A stretch of DNA of 6,584 nucleotides from Spirochaetaceae bacterium (GTDB lineage: Bacteria > Spirochaetota > Spirochaetia > DSM-27196 > Salinispiraceae), in contig SKVS01000277.1 of the NCBI GenBank assembly GCA_007129335.1, positions 1 to 6,584 on the forward strand, given 5' to 3'. Under the pieces are notes generated by a model. That model had not been told where the DNA came from. It did not search any database and saw nothing but the letters and a program-made list of their open reading frames with translations. The position numbers and the translations under genes are program-made. Each line of letters begins with the position of its first letter. Within the stretch, counting starts at the first letter, position 1. This document shows, piece after piece, positions 6,570 through 6,584 of the stretch.

Positions 6570-6584
6570 CGTTTCTCTGGATAT

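Overview
The window is dominated by one minus-strand operon for the six-subunit membrane complex Rnf (ferredoxin:NAD+ oxidoreductase, also called Rsx), preceded by a gene of the RseC family. Transcribed from the right edge leftwards, the order is rseC, rnfB, rnfC, rnfD, rnfG, rnfE, rnfA (6569 down to 939). The six rnf reading frames lie within 9 bases of each other or overlap by 1 to 4 bases. All look full length, with their key cysteines, flavin-attachment threonines and membrane segments. A separate plus-strand gene at the left edge (47-739) encodes an aspartate/glutamate racemase and converges on the operon.

Layout: 1-46 is a short leader with a strong Shine-Dalgarno; 47-739 is the racemase; 740-938 is a convergent intergenic region full of inverted repeats and without a credible gene; 939-6095 is rnfA to rnfB; 6096-6137 is a short spacer with a hairpin just before the rnfB ribosome-binding site; 6138-6569 is rseC, whose frame stays open to the window edge. 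The operon promoter must lie to the right of the window.

How the genes work together: RnfB and RnfC are the iron-sulfur/flavin electron-input and NAD(H) modules. RnfD and RnfG carry covalent FMN. RnfA and RnfE are paired membrane proteins that bracket an Fe-S site in the membrane. In known systems the complex couples electron flow between reduced ferredoxin and NAD+ to Na+ or H+ transport, or runs in reverse to make reduced ferredoxin. RseC is linked in enterobacteria to Rsx-dependent reduction of the redox sensor SoxR, so its place at the head of the operon suggests a role in assembly or function of the complex. Neither an ApbE-type flavin transferase nor SoxR is in the window, so they would have to be encoded elsewhere.

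Organism: GC is near 50% by eye. The BCDGEA gene order, long cysteine-rich RnfB, short RnfC and linked rseC suit an anaerobe outside the classical proteobacterial rnfABCDGE group. AGGAGG-like Shine-Dalgarno sequences before most genes argue against Bacteroidota, which share this order but rarely use such sites. A spirochaete or another anaerobic lineage is my tentative guess; the sequence does not settle it.

I see no wholly new system here. The points most worth a second look are the structured intergenic element, the atypical flavinylation motifs of RnfD and RnfG, the Thr/Cys active site of the racemase and the hairpin before rnfB.
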